Positions 37,141-49,915 of a stretch of 64,000 bases of DNA are shown piece after piece (positions within the stretch are counted from its first letter, which is position 1; each line of letters begins with the position of its first letter). The translations under genes were made by a program, and so were the position numbers. Location: contig CM046343.1 of assembly GCA_025403435.1 (NCBI GenBank), forward strand, positions 25,972,543 through 26,036,542. The letters run 5' to 3'. The notes beneath the pieces are model-generated. The model was not told the origin of the DNA, ran no database searches, and was given only the letters and a program-made list of their open reading frames with translations. This DNA is from Artocarpus heterophyllus (Eukaryota > Streptophyta > Magnoliopsida > Rosales > Moraceae).

Positions 37141-39769
37141 TTAGTATCCTTGGAACACTGGTGGAGGTGGTGATGCATATTGGAATCCGAAGATTGGTGG
37201 GAGAATTAGGTCGTCCACGGGAGGTGGCGGCGGCGAGAATGCAGGAGGAAGAGGTGAGGGAGATGTTGAAGGTGGTGGTGGAGAATGTACTGGTGGAGGT
37301 GGAGAGTTAACCGGCGGTAATGGTGACTGGACAGGTGGTGGAGGTGAGTGGACAGGTGGCGGAGGTGAGCTAATTGGTGGCGGTGGACGTGAAAAAACAG
37401 GTGGTGGAGGTGAGTGGACAGGTGGTGGAGGAGAGCTAATTGGTGGTGGTGGAGGTGAATAAACAGGTGGGGGAGGTGAGTTGACAGGCGTTGGAGGTGA
37501 GTAGATAGGTGGCGGGGAAGAGCTAATTGGTGGTGGTGGAGGTGAGTAGACAGGTGGTGGAGGTGAGTAGATAGGTGGCGGAGGAGAGCTAATTGGTGGT
37601 GGTGGTGGAGGCGAAAATACAGATGGTGGTGGAGGCGAAAATACAGGTGGTGGAGGCGAGTAGACAGGTGGGGGAGGAGAGTTAATCAGAGGTGGTGGAG
37701 GTGAGAAAACATGTGGTGGAGGAGAGTTAATTGGTGGTGGTGGTGGTGGTGGAGATTGGACTGGTGGAGGTGGAGAGTTAACAGGTGGTGGTGGTGGTGA
37801 GTAAACAGGAGGTGGTGGTGAATAAACCGGAGGTGGTGGTGGTGGTGAGTAAACCGGAGGTGGCGGACGTGGTGAGTAAACAGGAGAGGGAGGTGGAGGA
37901 GAGTGAACTGACGGTGGTGGTGGAGGTGGGGAGCGAGTAGGGGTTGGAGGAGAGTGAACTTTTGTTGGTGGTGGTGGTCGTATGGGTCCTTCAACTGGAG
38001 ATCCATTATTAGGGTCAGGGGGTGGTGGGAAGGAGTGGACTATTGGTGGTGGTGGTGGTCGTATGGGTCCTTCAACTGGAGATCCATTATTAGGGTCAGG
38101 GGGTGGTGGGAAGGAGTGGACTATTGGTGGTGGTGGTGGTCGTATGGGTCCTTCAACTGGAGATCCATTATTAGGGTTAGGGGGTGGCGGGAAGGAGTGG
38201 ACTATTGGTGGTGGTTGTGGACGGGTTGGGCCACCAACAGGAGATCTGTTGTTAGGATCGGGTGTAGGTGGTGGTTGGGAGTGCACTGGTGGTGGTGGTG
38301 AATGAATAGTTGGTGGGGGTGGGCGCATCGGTCCAGGCACTGGAGATCCATCATTGGGATCTGGTGGTGAAACAGGTGTTTGTGGAGCACTAGGAACTGG
38401 TTTTGGAGATGGTTTCGGTGGTTGTGGCTTTGGCTGAGGTTTTGGAGGAGCTGTTATTGGTTTTGGTGGTGGCTTTGGCTTTGGAGGTGTCTGTTTTGGT
38501 GGCGATGGCTTTGGACTCTTGGGAGTTGGCATGGGTGGTGGGTTTGGTTTCTTGACTGGTTTTGGGCTAGAAGGTGTTGATGGCCATCCACACTTTGCCT
38601 TGCTACAATCAACTGGCTTGCTGACAACAGCTTGGCACTGTTTTGCAGTCTTCTGCTTTGGCCTATCCGGTAAGCAGTTGCTTGTATCATCCAATACAAT
38701 GTTCTTATTCTTTGATGGCACACATTCCCGGGCCTCGCCATTGAAGTAGTTGTAGGAGAATGTCAAGTTCATCAAGCTAGGCAATTCACAAATGTTCTCT
38801 TGAACAAACCCAGTTAGTGTATTGTGTGCAAGAACCAACTGTTCCACCTTGTGAAGGGATTTGAAAGTTTTGGGCAAAATCCCACTGAATGAGTTGGAGC
38901 TAATATCCAAAACTGTTAAATTTCCAAGGTTGCCAGTCTCCAATGGCAAACAGCCAACAAGTTTATTGTTGGAAACGATAATCTCATTCAAGGTGTTCCC
39001 CATTTTGCCAATGCTATTGGGTAGGCAGCCTTGGAAATGGTTGTTGGCAATGACCAAAACTGAGACAGGAGAGTTGCCAAGAGTTTCAGGAATGGTGGAT
39101 AGTGAAACGGTTGTTGTTCAAGAACAAGGCATCCAATTCCTTGTTAAAGAGCTCGGACGGTAGTTTGCCCTCAAAGTCATTGTACCTAAGATCAAGGTAC
39201 TTGAGGTTAGGAATTGAAAGAACAACCTTTGGGAAAGGACCCACAAACCGATTGTTGCTAACATCAAGCTCATAGAGGAGTGTTAGCCTGGAGAAACTCT
39301 CCGGAATAACCCCACAAAATCTGTTTGAATTGATGTGAAACAAGGCAATTTCAGTCAGTAGGCCTAACTCGACTGGAAGATACCCGGCAACGTCACCGTG
39401 GTTGATGTCAATACCGGCAACAACTTCTTGTGTTGGGTCATCAAGGGCAGGAGCACAGAAAACTCCATTGTAGGAACATACATCCGTGCCAATCCAATTT
39501 TCTGTTATGTTAAGCGGGTCAGAGTAGATAGCTTTCTTCCACGCTTGAAGCGCAATGTATGCACGTTTAAGCCTGGAATTCGAAAACGTCAAGGTCCCCA
39601 AATCAACTGTAAATTCGTAGTCGTCGGGCAAATCTCCATGCTCATGAAGGGTCAAAAGCTGGCGACGGACGATGAAGGACGCCTCGGCATCTGTAAGAGC
39701 TGTGGAGAAGGAAGAATAGAGAGAAAGATAAGAGATTAGGAAGAAGAGGAAGCAGCCTGAGGCCTGCAT
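37141..39769 (-). CDS. Pollen-type leucine-rich repeat extensin, one frame break
   Basis: This is a secreted cell-wall protein. The LRX/PEX family binds RALF peptides through its LRR domain and anchors in the wall through its extensin tail; PEX members act in pollen tubes. The gene is intronless. Residues 1-24 form a signal peptide. LTDAEASFIVRRQLLTLHEH opens the mature N-domain, which includes NITENWIGTDVCSYNGVFC. About ten LRRs follow (LPVELGLLTEIALFHINSN, FPKVVLSIPNLKYLDLRYND, ISSNSFSGILPKTFKSLHKV), then a Cys hinge (CLPDRPKQKTAKQC, KPVDCSKAKCG). The long extensin part is full of SPPPP and YSPPPPP motifs and ends YASPPPPVFQGY. The hinge and C-terminus point to the pollen (PEX) subgroup. 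The span is 2629 nt, one base over a multiple of three. After LFLNNNRFT the frame shifts near 39100 and runs into a stop, while TIPETLGNSPVSVLVIANN follows in the next frame. Without that base there would be about 875 codons. Confidence 0.9.
37979..38221 (-). repeat. 81-bp x3 tandem repeat in the extensin domain
   Basis: Three head-to-tail copies of an 81-bp unit (37979-38059, 38060-38140, 38141-38221) encode a 27-residue repeat containing NNGSPVEGPIRPPPP and VHSFPPPP. The copies are almost identical at the DNA level, and a fourth, more diverged relative follows at about 38222-38300. Keeping the frame, they expand the hydroxyproline-rich region by whole modules, which is usual for extensins. 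Confidence 0.9.
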
Positions 39770-42700
39770 TTTTGGAAGCCGCCACCTTGGATGGGCCCAA
39801 GGCTGCCTAAAGGGGAGTCTAAAGAGGAGAAATCAAATGATGAGGGTGTTATATTGAGGGGAGACAGAACAGAATGTGTTGGGAACTCTTTTAGAGGTCA
39901 TGCAACATTTTCTCTTCTCTTCTAATCTATTACTGGGAATGGTTTTTTTTGTTTCTGTTCCTGCAGCCACAAAATTATTGGATACTTTTATTGTTTTGGG
40001 GGGTTTTTGAAATGAAAGCTCTAAGTTTAGGGTGGGATTTGGGAATGGAAATGCTTGGATTTTGGTGGGGTTTTCCTAAATTTGCATGTGACGGTTGGTA
40101 ATCGACAGACTAGCAATGACCAGGTCTTATCTTCTTTGTTTTCATGATTTTGGTTGCATTTCTGTTATGTTATTTCCGTGTGTTGTAAAGGGTAATGTGT
40201 TCTAATGACAAATTATTTACAAGATAGCCACCATTTGTTTCTCTCCCATCTATTTCTGACAGGCACTTCTCAAACAAAATAAACGGTTTTATTCATTTTT
40301 GGATCTTTTCTAAAAACAAAAAAAAAGTACATTATTTTTTGGAACTCAATTCCCAAGATAATGTTGCTCTAAATTTCTGATCCTTGAGAAGTGACCGTTA
40401 AAATTCATGTTTTTTAATTTTATTTTATAGAGGACAGCAAATCATTGGTGATTGATGTAGTTTTCCATTTCATTGGGTATTTTTTCCTTCCATGATTCCA
40501 GTTGCTTCGCTAAATTTTAGAGAGAATCTGTAAAACTAATTTCAGCAATTGGGGGACAATATTAGGTACGTGGAGGGTATAGAAAACTATGTGCAGTTAA
40601 TACTATTATGCTATCATTTTTGTGCTCTGTGTATATGATAATATTCTGTTTAAAAAACAAAGCTAACTGCCAACTAGAATTTTATGGCATTCGACACTGG
40701 CCTAACAACCCTTTTGAACAAGAACATCTTTCTGCATGTTCGTCTGTTTTACTTGATGAAATTAGGCAATATAGCATTTAATAATTGGATTTTTTAGAGT
40801 CCGGCCTAGTAACATAAATGGTTGATCAAAAGTGCAAGCCTTTATTTTATCTTATTTTCTTCAAATATCAAACATTTTGTATAAAAAAAAAACATAGTTT
40901 AAGGCATATGAATAATCATTGTCCCCAAAAGAAAATCATATGAACTGGATTTGTTAAATCTTCTTAGTAAAAAAGAAAAATCAAAGTTTATTTTCTATTT
41001 TTTATGGTGAGAAGATTGAAATATTAGAGATTGAATGTGAATTTACGCTAAGCTAACCAGTGACTAACTCAAATTTTAAATTTACCCAACTTTGTATTCT
41101 TCAAATCCCAAGTCCAAAAAAAAAAAAAAAGTTGCTCCATAATTCCTTAACGTTAACCCCCATTGTGTGTGTGTGAAACTCCTAAAGTTTTTTTGGCGTT
41201 TAGGTCCCCCAATTTTCTATTTTGTATTTTAACATTTTCTCTTAAAAAAAACTATTGAAATGATAGGTTAATTGTTGTTCATTTGATTTTTTTTTAAAAA
41301 AAATTCATATAAATTGATGTATTTTCTTTGAACTCGTGATTTCAAGATGTAAATTGAGAAGGTTTTGCGTTTAACTTTTGAAATTAAATGAATAGTACAT
41401 GATTCCGATGCACCAAATGCATGTAAAATAAATCAAATCAAACGTCTTTCGGATACAAAAATAGGAATAATCTTAAGTCCCGTATGTTTCTCATCCGATG
41501 CATATGTGGGCTTTGAGTTGTCACAGTTTTTGACACACGTTTAGCTTCTAAGGGGCAAGGGACTATTGAATACTGGTTGACAGGGCTAAGGGCCTAAAAC
41601 GGTGACAATACTATATTATAGATCAGGGTAAAATGTGTAACTTTGTTTGAATAAAGAAGTAAGAAAGCAACTAAAATATGTTTTTTATCCCTCGTAAACA
41701 ACAAGATAACGAAATTGATGAATGGAAAAGCAACAATATATAACTTTATTCGATTAAATTGGTAACCACTATGCATTTATATGAGATATGATCACAAGAA
41801 ATATAATTTGAAAATGCTAAAATGTAAGGGGGAGTCTTTGGTAGGGCTAAGCTTATATGCACCACTGGTAGTGGCCAATCTGAGGACTGTAGGCTAAATA
41901 TTGATGACGTGTATGACAAAAATCACTGAGGCTAAAATGGCTTGGGTTGCACCAAATCTAAGCCTATTTAGGTCATTTTCTCTCTCCAAAATTGTCATCT
42001 CTGCAATTAGAATTTGCTTCTTTGAGTTTGTTTATACTCATTAGCTTCACGAAGTTTACCCGCATTAGCAAAAAAATAAAAATAAAAATGACATTGTTGG
42101 GTTTCTTACTCATATAACCTCCCACTGCTTAGCCTTTTTTCAGATCTAAAAAACAAGAAGAAGACAATAACAATAAAAGATAGAAAAATGAGTCCAAAGA
42201 CTATCAATAATGATTTTTTTTTTCATTTTCCTTCATAGAAATTGAGAATTTTTATATAAAACGGCAAATCCTAATTACAAATTTCTTGGTTGGGATGAAA
42301 TTAATGCATACAATATTCAGATCATAATTGAACAATTAAAGCCATCTAATTTGACTTCATATATGAGATGAACAATCTTTCTTAGAACAAACGAAGACAA
42401 TCATCAATAAACGCCTTTTTTTTACCTTTTTTTTTTCAAGTTCAAGTGAAGTGAATGAAGCTTAATGAGATTGTAATTGGAGAATAACAAAATGAGTCAA
42501 ACGGATATAGACATTAAGTGTGCATACAAGAACTCATCCGAAATCATCAAACAAAGACAAACCCTTTTAAGGGAGGAAAAAATTTATTTTCAATCATTTA
42601 TTTTAAGCAAAAATCATGAAAGAAAACCAATTTCATCCATAAACAATAGGGTTCAATTAATGTCCGTCACAAATATACAGAGACATGAAAAAATAAAATG

Positions 42701-44342
42701 CTAGAGGAAGACAAAAAGCCGCCATCGATATTGGAGGAGGTCACGGGTGTTTGGGCGGAGGGAAAAATGCTCAAACTTGCACCAACGGTCAAACCAAATT
42801 GATCATGTCGATCTTCTACGATGGAGACCAATCATGAAGAGAGGGCAAAAAGTAGGATACCGAATTGGGGAAGAATTCTCAGCTCCAAAGAAATACATTC
42901 AACAAATTCAAACCAGGAAATAAAAAAGCAAACAAAAGGACTATAAAAACGACTAAAACGACATTATATTTAGGGATTTACATTTTTTTAATATATTAGT
43001 TACATTTTTTAGGATTCTTTAATTCCTCTATATGCGCCTATATACATTATATACGTTGTTCTCTCTTTAGTTTGTCTCTTTTTAGATCACAGTGGTTCGA
43101 TCTTCATTCAATGGCCGAAATATGTGTCCGAATGAGAAATGATACTAGACTTTAGAATAACCTTAAAAAATAATGTTTAATAAGTATAAAATTTCAGTAA
43201 AGATTGAAAAAATTATTAAATGCGGATATTGGCGGATATATGCATATTAGATAGAACCATCAATATTAAAAATAAATCCTACGAGGCACAAACATGATAA
43301 AGATTCCATGCAAATTAGGAAGTTCAAGCCGTGCTCACTTTTTGTAAAGAAATCCAAGATAACAAAAATATTATTGATCGGATAAAATATAAAAATGAAG
43401 ATATACTATTTGTCCTTTTTATAAATTTTTTTTTTTTATATTTTTCCAATACTTTTATGATAGTTTATGAATTTTATTAAGAGAAAAAAATATTGCAACC
43501 TCATTAAAAATGATAATTTTAGTATATTAGTTTGAAATTGTTTTTTCATATTACTACTTTTTTATTTCTTGTCAGCTTTGGTCGATGACCATAGATTAAT
43601 GAATCTTTGTAATTTATGAAAGGTAAATTGTGTGTTTTAATAGAGGTAATCAATGTGTTCGTTATCTGATAACTTGAAATTTTATATAAATAATTACATT
43701 AAATATTAAATGTAAAATATTATCATGACTACTGTTAAAACCCTTGAAAATTAGTATGTTTTTCACTTAATAAAACTATTTCTATAATTTATTCAATTAT
43801 TATATGCTAAGGATCCATCATTTATGCTAAATATTAGAATTCATGGAGTATTCTATTAAAAAAAAAAGTCTGGAATCAAAGTGTTACAATGCTCATAATT
43901 CATGAGTTAACAATGCTAGCAAGTTGTAGTCCATAACAAAAGGATCTATGGTCTAAGCCTCAATGGCAAATTTGAGCATTTAATTAGAAAAATTACTCAC
44001 AAATGCAATGTTGTTCTTAGTAGTAATTTGGACATATGCTATAACTAGTGGTAAGTTTGACGCCAAATGGAGCATATGCCAATTTTATTAAATTATTATA
44101 ATACTAACACTTTTAAATTATAAATTAGAATTAAAAATTTGCTTTTGTAACTTTAAAAGCTTAATGATTCTGACATAACCTTAAAAGCTTAATGATTATG
44201 ACAAAAGCAGATAATATAATTTCAATTAGCATTATGCATCACTAAACAAATAAAAATAACATATTAAATATATCATTTCACATTTTTTATACCAAATATA
44301 ACATTGGCCTCCATATATATATTGGACACGGCCTAATAGTAA

Positions 44343-44885
44343 TAATGTTATTATGGAAACAACAACAATGCCAGAAAAATCACATGAAAATAAACAACCT
44401 TTATTCCAAACGTACGAATTCGTCTACGAATATAGCATTATCGTTAAGGTTTGTATTAGGATGGTCTAATAATGTAATTATGAAAAACAACTCCAAAAAA
44501 AAGCACTTGAAAGTAAATGTGGTCCGTTCAAAACGTGCAAATTTGTCTACCTAATTACATTGTTATGAAAACGACAACAACTTTAGAAAAACCACATAAA
44601 AATGAATGTCCATTCAAAATGAACTGATTCTCCATCTAATAATAGGTTCGTTTGAAAAATTAGTTAGAACTTGAAATTGAAACATAAACACTGTAGCATG
44701 TGAGAGCTTTATACTGTAACAAATTACTATAACGTGTGAGAGCTTCATAGTATAGCAAACTGAACTTGTTTTTTAAACGGGTTTCCAAAACGAAATGAAT
44801 GTTGTCATGAAAACGACAAATTAAGAAAAAAACACATGAAAATAAATGTCATTCGTTCAAAACGCACAAATTCGTCTACTGGATT
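44343..44885 (+). repeat. Four degenerate tandem units split by a MITE
   Basis: Units of about 85-125 bp begin near 44343, 44469, 44555 and 44799. Each follows the order TTATGAAAACGACAAC-like, CACATGAAAATAAATGT-like, TTCAAAACGCACAAATTCG-like, then TCTAC. Between the third and fourth units lies about 150 bp of GTGTTTGG-type MITE sequence (44643-44795), which postdates the array. Divergence is substantial and no coding meaning is apparent. Confidence 0.7.
44643..44795. mobile_element. GTGTTTGG-type MITE copy inside a tandem array
   Basis: The core words CTGTAGCATGTGAGAGCTTT and CGTGTGAGAGCTTCATAG match the copies at 33.9 and 49.8 kb. The ends are GTTCGTTTGAAAAATTAG on the left and AACGGGTTTCCAAAACGA on the right. 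Its position interrupts a degenerate tandem array. Confidence 0.6.
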
Positions 44886-45324
44886 GCTTGTCGTTCCCCA
44901 TCGGAGAAAGGACAACAATGGTGAGCACAAGATGTAGGAGCAGGAGAGAGAACACATGGCCAAAACTATGATGACAGATCAAATCTTCCAAGCCATCCAA
45001 TCCACCTCCAATCTCATGCAACAATTCTCTCCTTCCCAGGCTCCTAGAATTTGATTTGTAATTCGGGATAACAATGTTTTAGGGTTCGATTGAATTTTCT
45101 ATATGATGATGATTGTGGAGAGTTTTTTTGATGGAAAAAATTTTGACTTTTGAGGTAAATCGAAGATAGAAATGTGCAATTTAAACAAGAAAAGAAAAAG
45201 GAGAGAGAGAATGATGTGAATGTGATTAACAAAGTAAGTGATCAAGGCTTAGTAATGTTTGTATGAAACAAGTTGCAATTTTCACAGTTTTGTTGTGTTA
45301 AAAAGTTTCCTACTTAAATATTTT

Positions 45325-45690
45325 AGGATAAATTGTCACGTTAGTACCTAATCTTTCACAAAAGTGTGATTGTGGTCTCTAATTTTTTATTTTTGAATTC
45401 TCAATTCTTAATCTTTCATTTTAGTTACTGAGCGACCAACTTAACGGTTAAGCCGTTGATTTTGGAGACAGTTTGTCACCTTTTTGATAACTTTAAAGAC
45501 CGATTTACACCTTTTTGATAACTTTGGGAACTAGTTTATCATATTTTTGTCTAAAATTAACCATTTGACCATTAAATTGGTCCCTTATCTACTAAAATCA
45601 AATGTTAAGGACTAATAAATCAAAAATAAAAAATTGATGACTAAATATTTATTTTCGTAAAAGATTAAAGACTATTGGAGCAATTTACCT
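45325..45690. mobile_element. Long-inverted-repeat MITE, copy 2
   Basis: It begins AGGATAAATTGTCACGTTAG and ends GGAGCAATTTACCT. The arms are complementary, with words shared with copy 1 (AATCTTTCATTTTAGTTACT against ATCTTTGATTTTAGTTGTTG in 25626-25963). The middle has an internal duplication of CACCTTTTTGATAACTTT. It is noncoding. Confidence 0.7.
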
Positions 45691-45939
45691 AATATTTTAT
45701 GCGTGGCTTTTCTTTCACCATTTCATATTTTGCCAGATGCTAAAGCTTTGTCAAATTTATTTATGTGAGGCCTTGAGTATAAATTGCACTTTTATGACGT
45801 TGTTTGCTGTTTGATTGCATAATGAAGCTGAAAATTGCACGATGCATTTTTCCGCAATTAACTCTTCTAATCTAAATCTGTCATTTCCTATAATTTTTTA
45901 AATATATTTACTAAAGATATTTCTTTTGTAGACTTAAAA

Positions 45940-46106
45940 AGTATTTCGGAAAAGAATTCAAACTATAGTAGCTTAAACCGCACACTATAACATATAAGAG
46001 TTTTATAATATAGTATACTATTGTTTTACATTATTACATATGAGAGTTTTATGTTGTTTAAGAGTTAAAACTGTAAAGTTCAAACCACCCTTCCAAACAC
46101 ACTCTT
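45940..46106. mobile_element. GTGTTTGG-type MITE copy
   Basis: It has the shared core ACTATAACATATAAGAGTTT, a second ACATATGAGAGTTTTATG, and a right end CACCCTTCCAAACACAC. The left end is decayed (ATTTCGGAAAAG). It is noncoding. Confidence 0.5.
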
Positions 46107-48839
46107 GAAAACATAACAATATTCATTTTTTTAACCATTAGATTTATACATAAAATTACCTATTATGAATCCTTTTTATTTTGATGTCATTTTGACCAAT
46201 TCAATAGTCAAAAACATGCATTGCTCTGTACAAGACCCTATCAGAGAAGGACCCATTTACTAAAATGATTTCTTATTTAAAAAGATTTTATAAATAGAGT
46301 TCTCAAGGTGAAATAACAAGTTTAAAGACTAAAATAACTGGAACTTGGTCTTGAGTGATCATAAATATCCTATGGGATGTCACATATACAATTTCAGTAT
46401 CACACAAAATAGAGCATCATATTCTCTAATAACAACTATTTTGGGGTGAGTTAGAGGAATCCACTTTTAAAGAATTGGTTTATGCTATTTTTACGGAAGA
46501 ATTTAAGTTTAATTCACACATGAAGGCGGTATGGATGAATAACTAAGACTTCATAATTAGTATCAAGTCTAATTTATTCTGTGTGAAATCCAATGGGTGA
46601 GTTGGACGAACCATTTTAGAGAACTGAAATTAAAACATGCCACTTTTGTAGAATAAATAAATAAATATATATATATATATAAGTAATTTCAACATCAAAG
46701 TGATAGACATAAACAACCTAATTTAAGTCCGACCTATAATAAAGTTAAATTATTTTGCAGGTCACTTTTGAAGTTTGATTTCATTTGTATTGTTTTTATG
46801 GAGAAATCAATATGAAGTTTTCCGAAAAGTGTGATATTTCAGATCCAAATTTTGTATTACTCCACTTCACCTATGAAATCAACTTGTTCAATTCATTCTT
46901 GAGTTGTGGGACAATCGGATTCTTTATAGGATGCCACAAAATTAGGGCTTGTATTGGCTTATGTAATATATATAATATATATATATATATATGAAAAAAT
47001 CATGCCATGTTACTTAGGGGTGTTTATCCAACCCAATCTAATCCAATAGTAATGTATTATCCAATCCAATATAGTCGGATTGAGATTGTTTTAAATTGGA
47101 TTGGTCTTATCGGTTTTTAGCTTAAGGCTTTTGTATATATATTTTTTCATATTTTTCTACCTCTTTGACCTATGCATATTATCTTTCAAATGTAGTTTAA
47201 TTATAGTTGAAAAAATAGCAAAAATTAAGATTTATAAATCCAAATAGGCACATAAAGTTTAAACATGAGAACGTGGAGCACGAGGCCCACTTCTCTCGGC
47301 CAAATTTGGTTTTCACAGTGATCTGGGTTATGCTTAATGCCCCACTCCTCCACAAGCGTTGGTTCTCTTGGTCGGATATGGTTTTCACACTGATTCGGGT
47401 TTGTTTAGCGCACTTCGCTCATCCGTAAATAGTGGTTCACAATGATATAATTTATTTATTGGATTGATCTGTTTATATTATTTGAGGAACATTGATTTGT
47501 TTGTAAATTAATTGTGTTTTTAAATTGATATGGTGTATTAATCTATGTGTAATTGATTTATTTTTTTTTTTTTTGTGTATTGTGGGATCAATTGTGTTTG
47601 TAAGATTAATCTGTGTAATGTTGGAATTATTTTTAAAGAAAAAATATTTAGGCTAATGGTTTATAATTTATTTATAAAATTATTTTTATCAATGTGTCAA
47701 TTGAGATTAATCTGTAAATTATATTAAGCTAACAGAGTTGAAATGGGTTTAATTCTCCTTTTTAGAAACATGAAATGAGTTTAATTTATCCTAAAAAAAG
47801 GGATTTAATTTTTAATTATTTTGATAATTATTTCTTTTCTTAAATATAATTTATTTTTTTAATTATTTTTCCTCTCTGAGATCCAATAATAATTGTTGGA
47901 TCATTCTCCATGCTCTGCACCATTCAGATTTAGATCATGGGAAGAAGAATGTACAAAAATACAAAATATTGACAAAATAAGGATTGTGATATATGAGAGA
48001 GGTAATCATTCCCGTTAGAAGTTTTAACTGAAAGAGAAGCGCAATCAAATCCTTTAAATATAAACTAATACTAGATTCAAAAATTTACTCCAAGCTCTAC
48101 TTATTTAGGCTCTTTATTTCGAGGAGTCTCTTATAAATCTTTAAGATGCATCCAATAAACGGGCTTATGCACTTCTTCGAGGCATAAGTCACGTAGGCCG
48201 TGTCAAGTTCTTGTATGCTCTTGCAACTGTTTTGACTCGCAGCAAATTGTTCCAAGGCCAAATCTATTACTGTGTCGGTACTTATCATTGCCAAAGTTGA
48301 TAAGACCACCACGCATGTGGCAGTGTAACGTTTTATCATAGTCGATAAGAAAAGTGAAATAATTCCACCAAATAAAATAACAAAAGTGAAATAGAATTTG
48401 AAATAATATTTGGCATGAAAGAACAAACACATCCATGTAAAGTATAAAGGGGATGAATTTAATAACAGAAACGACCAAATACAGAGAATTTGTGGATTGC
48501 ATTGGTAACTTTGAAAGCAATGGACTATCTTTAGGTGGGAATTTACAACTACTTCAATACAAAAAGATCAAATCATCTTTATCTACTGATTCGGATGAAT
48601 CAAATAAGCCTTGTCCTTTTTTTTTTTTATTTATTTATTTTTTTATTTTTAAGGAAAGGCTTGGTTTCTTTTTTGGCTTACTATACTTTGAAAAAGCTCA
48701 CATCTTTATCTACAATGGCAGTTTTTTTTTTAATTCGATCTGTGCCCACGCCTGCCAAAACTGTTTGAGGAGGCCCTTTCTCCAAATTCTTCCCTGTTTT
48801 TTTGCATGGTTATTCTTGAACTTTACTGAAAAAAACTGA

Positions 48840-49014
48840 ATTTTTGGTCAAAAAAAAACTTTTAATCACAACAAAATGTTGTGATTATTGTGTATTTAAT
48901 CACTATTTTTAATTTATTTTTTGTTATGATAAATTTTAAGTCATAAGATTTTTAGTCATAAAATATTTTATAACTAAAAATTGTTATAACTAAAAGTCTA
49001 TTTTTTTTGTAGTG
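48840..49014 (-). mobile_element. CACTA-like MITE
   Basis: On the minus strand it starts CACTACAAAAAAAATAG, the classical CACTA/EnSpm terminus, then CTTTTAGTTATAACAATTT. Its far end is T/A-rich and decayed near 48840. It carries a palindrome AATCACAAC..GTTGTGATT like that in the 2.5-kb copy. It is noncoding. Confidence 0.55.
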
Positions 49015-49795
49015 CTCATGGAAGATAAAAAAAATTAGTCTCTAAAATAAAAATATCAAAAATTGACACCTTGAATCTTAAAATCCGTTGAATGAATGGT
49101 CCCTATGGTATTTAACATGTGATATGCACATTATCGCTTTTAGGAATATTGATTATCATTTTCACCAAAATCACAATTTTTTTTTAAGAGTGATACTAAG
49201 TGCCTGTTTAGGGGCTTCTTAAAAACTGCTTTTGATTTTTTGAGTCTAAAAGTTATTTTTGTAAGTGTTTAAATGAACTATCAAAAGAAGTTTTGCTTTT
49301 CAAAAGTGCTTTCTGTCAAAGCTATAAAATATAGCTTCTAAAAAAAAAACACTTTTTAAATAAACTTGAAACTTATATCAGAGTATTAATAATACATTAT
49401 AAGTTAAATATAATACTTTTGTAACTTTTAAAAATAATTGAAACTATATTGACTTGTTAAAACTCTTTTAAAATATAATTTTAAATACTTAAGAAAAAGT
49501 TATAACTTTTGTTTATTTTCTCCTATTAACTAAAAATGTAAGCAAAAATTGCACCAAACGGCGCTAAATGGTGTAAAGGTGGACGCTTGGACGTCCTACC
49601 AAAAAAGTCTCTATAACTAAATAATATTGTTTTTCCTTTTTCTCCCCCCAATCAACTAAACAAACTTACAATTTACTTTTCGAGACATTTTTCTTTTTAC
49701 GTGAAAATAAAAGAATAAAAAAGCCACACTTTCATCAGAATTTACTTTTTGAAATTGTGGAAAAATAAAGGTCAAAGCGTTACGAAACTCGTAGG

Positions 49796-49915
49796 GTGTT
49801 TGGTATAATATGAGAATTACTGGTTAAAATTGTTTTAGTGTAACATGTAAGAGCTTTACACTATAACAAATTTTTTTTATTATAGCATTTGAATGCTTTA
49901 TACTGTTTACAACAA
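49796..49915. mobile_element. GTGTTTGG-type MITE copy, right end decayed
   Basis: It begins GTGTTTGGTATAATATGAGA and contains AGTGTAACATGTAAGAGCTT and TTGAATGCTTTATACTGTTT, the family core. The right terminus is not clear. Confidence 0.5.

Noticed and set aside
37686..38749. His-rich minus frame and Trp/Gly-rich plus frames over the extensin region
   Set aside because: They are out-of-frame translations of CCACCACC-type proline codons. The SPPPP frame continues the LRR-hinge protein and ends with the family-typical YASPPPPVFQGY.
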